In this document: one piece after another, positions 44,331 to 45,963 of the stretch
How positions within the stretch are numbered: the first letter of the stretch is position 1
Layout: each line of letters begins with the position of its first letter
Virus record (IMG/VR): IMGVR_UViG_3300042503_001859
Coordinates: 1-45,963 of that record
Reading direction: 5' to 3' (one strand)
DNA from: a virus
DNA length: 45,963 bases
The notes under the pieces: generated by a model
Seen by the model: only the letters and a program-made list of their open reading frames with translations
Database searches by the model: none
What the model was told of the DNA's origin: nothing
Program-made: the position numbers and the translations under genes

Positions 44331-44555
44331 TCAGTCAGCTGCCGCAGCCGCCAGCAGTTCGGCGATGTGATCAAATCGGGCCCACGCTGCCTTGCCCACG
44401 GCGCTGCAGCCGCTGGCGGTGAGATCGGGCCGGCGACCCTCTACGGCATCCCGCCAGAGGCTGTGCCAGCGGGTAGCGGCGTCAGCTAGCTGGCTTTGCA
44501 GCTGGCGGGCCTCGGTGAGGCTGAGGGTGAGGGTGATAGTGGGTTCGGTGGCCAT
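44331..44555 (-). CDS. 74-aa unknown protein, GC-rich array
   Basis: Begins MATEPTITLTLSLTEARQLQ and continues SQLADAATRWHSLWRDAVEG. Predicted two-helix protein with a leucine-rich amphipathic first helix and an alanine-rich end (AELLAAAAAD). It starts with the CCAGCACCATG leader shared by its neighbours, but no -10 or -35 is clear, so it may be co-transcribed with the 61-aa gene. No family recognised. Confidence 0.55.
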   Translation of the reverse strand: MATEPTITLTLSLTEARQLQSQLADAATRWHSLWRDAVEGRRPDLTASGCSAVGKAAWARFDHIAELLAAAAAD

Positions 44556-44593
44556 GGTGCTGGTGTGGTGTGGTTGATCGGTGGAAGTGGAAG

Positions 44594-44613
44594 GGGAGGC
44601 CCGGAGGCCTCCC
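44594..44613 (-). other. Intergenic GC hairpin
   Basis: Stem GGGAGGCC/GGCCTCCC (44594-44601 with 44606-44613), 4-base loop, 9 bases past the 61-aa gene's stop. It occupies the same place in the cassette as the hairpins at 44870 and 45246. Confidence 0.65.
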
Positions 44614-44622
44614 GTGTGGGGC

Positions 44623-44808
44623 TCAATCCCACCAGTCGTTGGACTGCTGCAGCTCAGCTACAAGGTCTGCGAGGGCCATCCCCCAGTAGGCGTAGCGGGT
44701 GCCCTTGTGGGTCACCAGCCAGATCTGCTCGGCGCCAAGCATGGCGCCAGCAGCGACCCGCTCCACTCCAAGAGGAGCAAGGGTTGTTTGGGCTTCGGTG
44801 GTGGTCAT
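44623..44808 (-). CDS. 61-aa unknown protein, GC-rich array
   Basis: Begins MTTTEAQTTLAPLGVERVAA, with a central GAEQIWLVTHKGTRYAYWGM and a C-terminal QQSNDWWD. A short beta hairpin between two helices is suggested. It has the best-formed promoter of the array (TTGACG-18-TATAAT) and a 5' leader stem-loop. No family recognised. High G+C at third positions and the open frame support coding. Confidence 0.58.
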   Translation of the reverse strand: MTTTEAQTTLAPLGVERVAAGAMLGAEQIWLVTHKGTRYAYWGMALADLVAELQQSNDWWD

Positions 44809-44824
44809 GGTGCTGGTGGGTTGT

Positions 44825-44844
44825 GCGGGGTCCGTTTGCCCCGC
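44825..44844 (-). ncRNA. Leader stem-loop at the 5' end of the 61-aa gene's message
   Basis: Stem GCGGGG/CCCCGC (44825-44830 with 44839-44844), 8-base loop, ending 16 bases before the ATG. Two other array genes have the same element with different, compensated bases, which supports an RNA structure. Confidence 0.6.
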
Positions 44845-44852
44845 TTGAAAGA

Positions 44853-44882
44853 ATTATAGAGGGTGGAAGGGCCAGCCGTCAA
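44853..44882 (-). promoter_or_regulatory. Sigma70-type promoter of the 61-aa gene
   Basis: Minus strand TTGACG (44882-44877), 18-base spacer, TATAAT (44858-44853). The predicted start puts the leader stem-loop at the very 5' end of the transcript. Confidence 0.75.
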
Positions 44883-44892
44883 GCAGCTGGCC
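44870..44892 (-). other. Hairpin enclosing the -35 box, 61-aa gene
   Basis: Stem GGCCAGC/GCTGGCC (44870-44876 with 44886-44892); the 9-base loop contains the -35 hexamer. It is also 8 bases past the preceding gene's stop, so it may act as terminator, operator or both. Confidence 0.65.
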
Positions 44893-44900
44893 TGTATGGG

Positions 44901-45185
44901 TTACCAATCGCTGGGGTCGTACTGATCACAGAGCCAGTCGGCCCGCTCAGCTTCTGTCATTGGCCTAGTGAGGCTGAGCGGGCCGCAGGCCCAGATCTCA
45001 GCTTCCTCGCCTTGCTCAACCGGGCAGGCCCAGCTGAGAATCAGCCCAGAAGGGAGATACAGCCAGCCCCTGGTGGGCTGGTTTGCCTTGGTATCCACGT
45101 AGAGCCAGTGGATCACGGTTTGAAACTTAGGGGGGAGCTGGAGCTGGCCCACGGTGCAAGGGGTGAACAGGTCAGCGGTTTGCAT
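44901..45185 (-). CDS. 94-aa unknown protein, GC-rich array
   Basis: Start set at the ATG 45185, which follows the shared CCAGCACC leader; an in-frame ATG at 45209 lies in the leader stem and is rejected. Begins MQTADLFTPCTVGQLQLPPK and includes ILSWACPVEQGEEAEIWACG near residues 50-70 and ERADWLCDQYDPSDW at the end. Rich in Trp, Cys and Pro, so a compact fold, possibly metal-binding. No family recognised. Confidence 0.58.
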   Translation of the reverse strand: MQTADLFTPCTVGQLQLPPKFQTVIHWLYVDTKANQPTRGWLYLPSGLILSWACPVEQGEEAEIWACGPLSLTRPMTEAERADWLCDQYDPSDW

Positions 45186-45201
45186 GGTGCTGGTGGGTTG
45201 T

Positions 45202-45220
45202 GGGGGCATCTCTGGCCCCC
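45202..45220 (-). ncRNA. Leader stem-loop at the 5' end of the 94-aa gene's message
   Basis: Stem GGGGGC/GCCCCC (45202-45207 with 45215-45220), 7-base loop, 16 bases before the ATG. Equivalent to the element at 44825 with compensatory changes. Confidence 0.6.
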
Positions 45221-45229
45221 GTGATCACA

Positions 45230-45259
45230 ATTGTAGAGGGTGGAAGGGGCAGCCGTCAA
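45230..45259 (-). promoter_or_regulatory. Sigma70-type promoter of the 94-aa gene
   Basis: Minus strand TTGACG (45259-45254), 18-base spacer, TACAAT (45235-45230), matching the 61-aa gene's promoter in spacing and in the CCCTTCCACCCTC spacer sequence. Confidence 0.75.
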
Positions 45260-45267
45260 GCTGCCCC
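45246..45267 (-). other. Hairpin whose loop is exactly the -35 hexamer
   Basis: Stem GGGGCAGC/GCTGCCCC (45246-45253 with 45260-45267); the 6-base loop is the -35 box of the 94-aa gene. It starts 7 bases past the 107-aa gene's stop. Confidence 0.7.
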
Positions 45268-45274
45268 GTAGGGG

Positions 45275-45598
45275 TCAGACCGTGGCGTTGCGATCCTGGC
45301 TCCAATCACGCAGGCGGCGGGTGCTGGCCTTGCTGAACACCCGGTCCCCGATAGTGGTGCCATCGGCCAGGGTGATTACAGAGCGCCCAGCGGCGTCAGC
45401 CGCTATCTGCAGAGCCTGACGGCCCAGCTTGCGTTCCTCGGGAAGGGCTGTCTCGCTGGTAGCCAGATCGAACAGCCACTGGGCACGGTGGCGGCCCACG
45501 ATGGTGGGTTCCTTGATGGTGCGACGGGCCAGGGCCACCGCCACGATGGTGGGGATGCTGGTACGGGTGAGGCGGTCAGAGCGGTTGGGGTTTGCCAT
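45275..45598 (-). CDS. 107-aa unknown protein, GC-rich array
   Basis: Begins MANPNRSDRLTRTSIPTIVA and includes AQWLFDLATSETALPEERKL and LADGTTIGDRVFSKASTRRL. Basic overall, helical N-terminal two-thirds, with a short strand pair near the end; composition would suit nucleic-acid binding, but no motif is recognised. It has a leader stem-loop and a TACACT -10 (45646-45641), with a poor -35. Confidence 0.58.
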   Translation of the reverse strand: MANPNRSDRLTRTSIPTIVAVALARRTIKEPTIVGRHRAQWLFDLATSETALPEERKLGRQALQIAADAAGRSVITLADGTTIGDRVFSKASTRRLRDWSQDRNATV

Positions 45599-45612
45599 GT
45601 TCCTGGGGGTGT

Positions 45613-45632
45613 GCGGGCTCCTGTCGGCCCGC
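45613..45632 (-). ncRNA. Leader stem-loop at the 5' end of the 107-aa gene's message
   Basis: Stem GCGGGC/GCCCGC (45613-45618 with 45627-45632), 8-base loop, 14 bases before the ATG. Third member of the leader family; upstream, GACCC/GGGTC (45658-45662 with 45670-45674) is the matching promoter hairpin. Confidence 0.58.
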
Positions 45633-45697
45633 TTGAGATAAGTGTAAGGGATGGGGGGACCCTAGCTATGGGTCAGGCCCCGGATTGTTGCAATCTG

Positions 45698-45963
45698 TCA
45701 CACTGACGGCAACCCAGCAACCCAGGCTGCTGCAGCCGCCAAGCTGGAGAACTCAGCTCCCACGCTGGGGCATTGCCAGACGCTGAAGCAGCGGCGCTCC
45801 CATTGGCCGCTGTCGTTGTGGTCGTATGGAGCGTCGACCATAACGCTCACAACCTGATCCACTCGGATCAAGTGAACCCAGCCACGGCGGCCCCTGATGG
45901 CGGCCTGCCAGTCCCGAACCCAGCGGCGCTGGCCGGGAGCTGGAGAGAAGACGGCTGGGCGGG
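45698..45963 (-). CDS. Unknown protein, 5' end beyond the window
   Basis: The frame is open from the window edge to TGA 45700-45698, at least 87 residues. It contains RRWVRDWQAAIRGRRGWVHL then IRVDQVVSVMVDAPYDHNDS and ends SSLAAAAWVAGLPSV. Tryptophan- and arginine-rich, probably a small alpha/beta protein. Same strand and composition as the rest of the array. No family recognised, and the start cannot be seen. Confidence 0.5.
   Translation of the reverse strand, partial: RPAVFSPAPGQRRWVRDWQAAIRGRRGWVHLIRVDQVVSVMVDAPYDHNDSGQWERRCFSVWQCPSVGAEFSSLAAAAAWVAGLPSV

Noticed and set aside
45186-45209. Earlier ATG for the 94-aa gene
   Set aside because: It lies in the leader stem-loop and breaks the common CCAGCACC-ATG arrangement of the array.
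44496-45224. 242-aa plus-strand ORF
   Set aside because: It runs antisense through three better minus-strand genes and their promoter cassettes; long open frames in the opposite strand are common in GC-rich DNA.

Overview
The window is dominated by the late (virion) gene block of a T4-like cyanobacterial myovirus. About 43.8 kb of AT-rich sequence reads almost entirely on the minus strand. The orthologues, in transcription order, are gp25, gp6, a giant protein in the gp7 position, gp8, a giant DUF4815 protein in the gp9/gp10 position, a repeat fibre in the wac (fibritin) position, gp13, gp14, gp15, gp16, gp17, gp18, gp19, gp20, a gp67-like core protein, gp21, gp22, gp23, a gp3-like tail terminator, UvsY and UvsW. 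This is T4 gene order. The cyanophage assignment rests on the style of the accessory proteins: a DUF4815 baseplate protein, long modular baseplate proteins, a DUF5661/DUF6321 protein between the terminase genes, and a small NblA-like ORF. No host marker gene is present. Products were recognised by reading motifs and recalling families; no database search was run.

Layout by coordinate: 1-2376 recombination and late-transcription-adjacent genes (start of an unknown gene, Sm-like protein, UvsW, UvsY). 2373-8227 is tail terminator and head genes (gp3-like, gp23, gp22, gp21, gp67-like, gp20). 8260-17416 is tail tube, sheath, terminase and neck. 17416-21034 is a fibre and small proteins, including a 52-aa NblA-like ORF. 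21039-39074 is baseplate wedge and very large baseplate or fibre proteins. 39101-43266 holds two tiny ORFs, a PAAR spike tip, a 1079-aa structural protein and an AbrB-like protein. 43416-43790 is the last phage-like gene.

Regulation is legible. T4-type late promoters (NATAAATA or CTAAATA) lie in nearly every usable gap, often overlapping the stop codon of the preceding gene. Two clean intrinsic terminators follow gp23 and a 47-aa basic protein. Most other junctions are 1-8 bp overlaps, so translation is probably coupled.

Between about 43.84 and 43.90 kb the composition changes abruptly to GC-rich, and the last 2 kb looks like a different genome. It holds six small unrecognised minus-strand ORFs, one running off the end. 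Several are separated by a repeated intergenic cassette: a GC hairpin holding the -35 box, a -10 box, a 5' leader stem-loop with compensatory base changes, and a shared linker just before the ATG. Either the contig is chimeric with a GC-rich cyanobacterial (or cyanobacterial phage or plasmid) sequence, or this is foreign cargo next to the phage genes. A chimeric join is the simpler reading and should be tested first.
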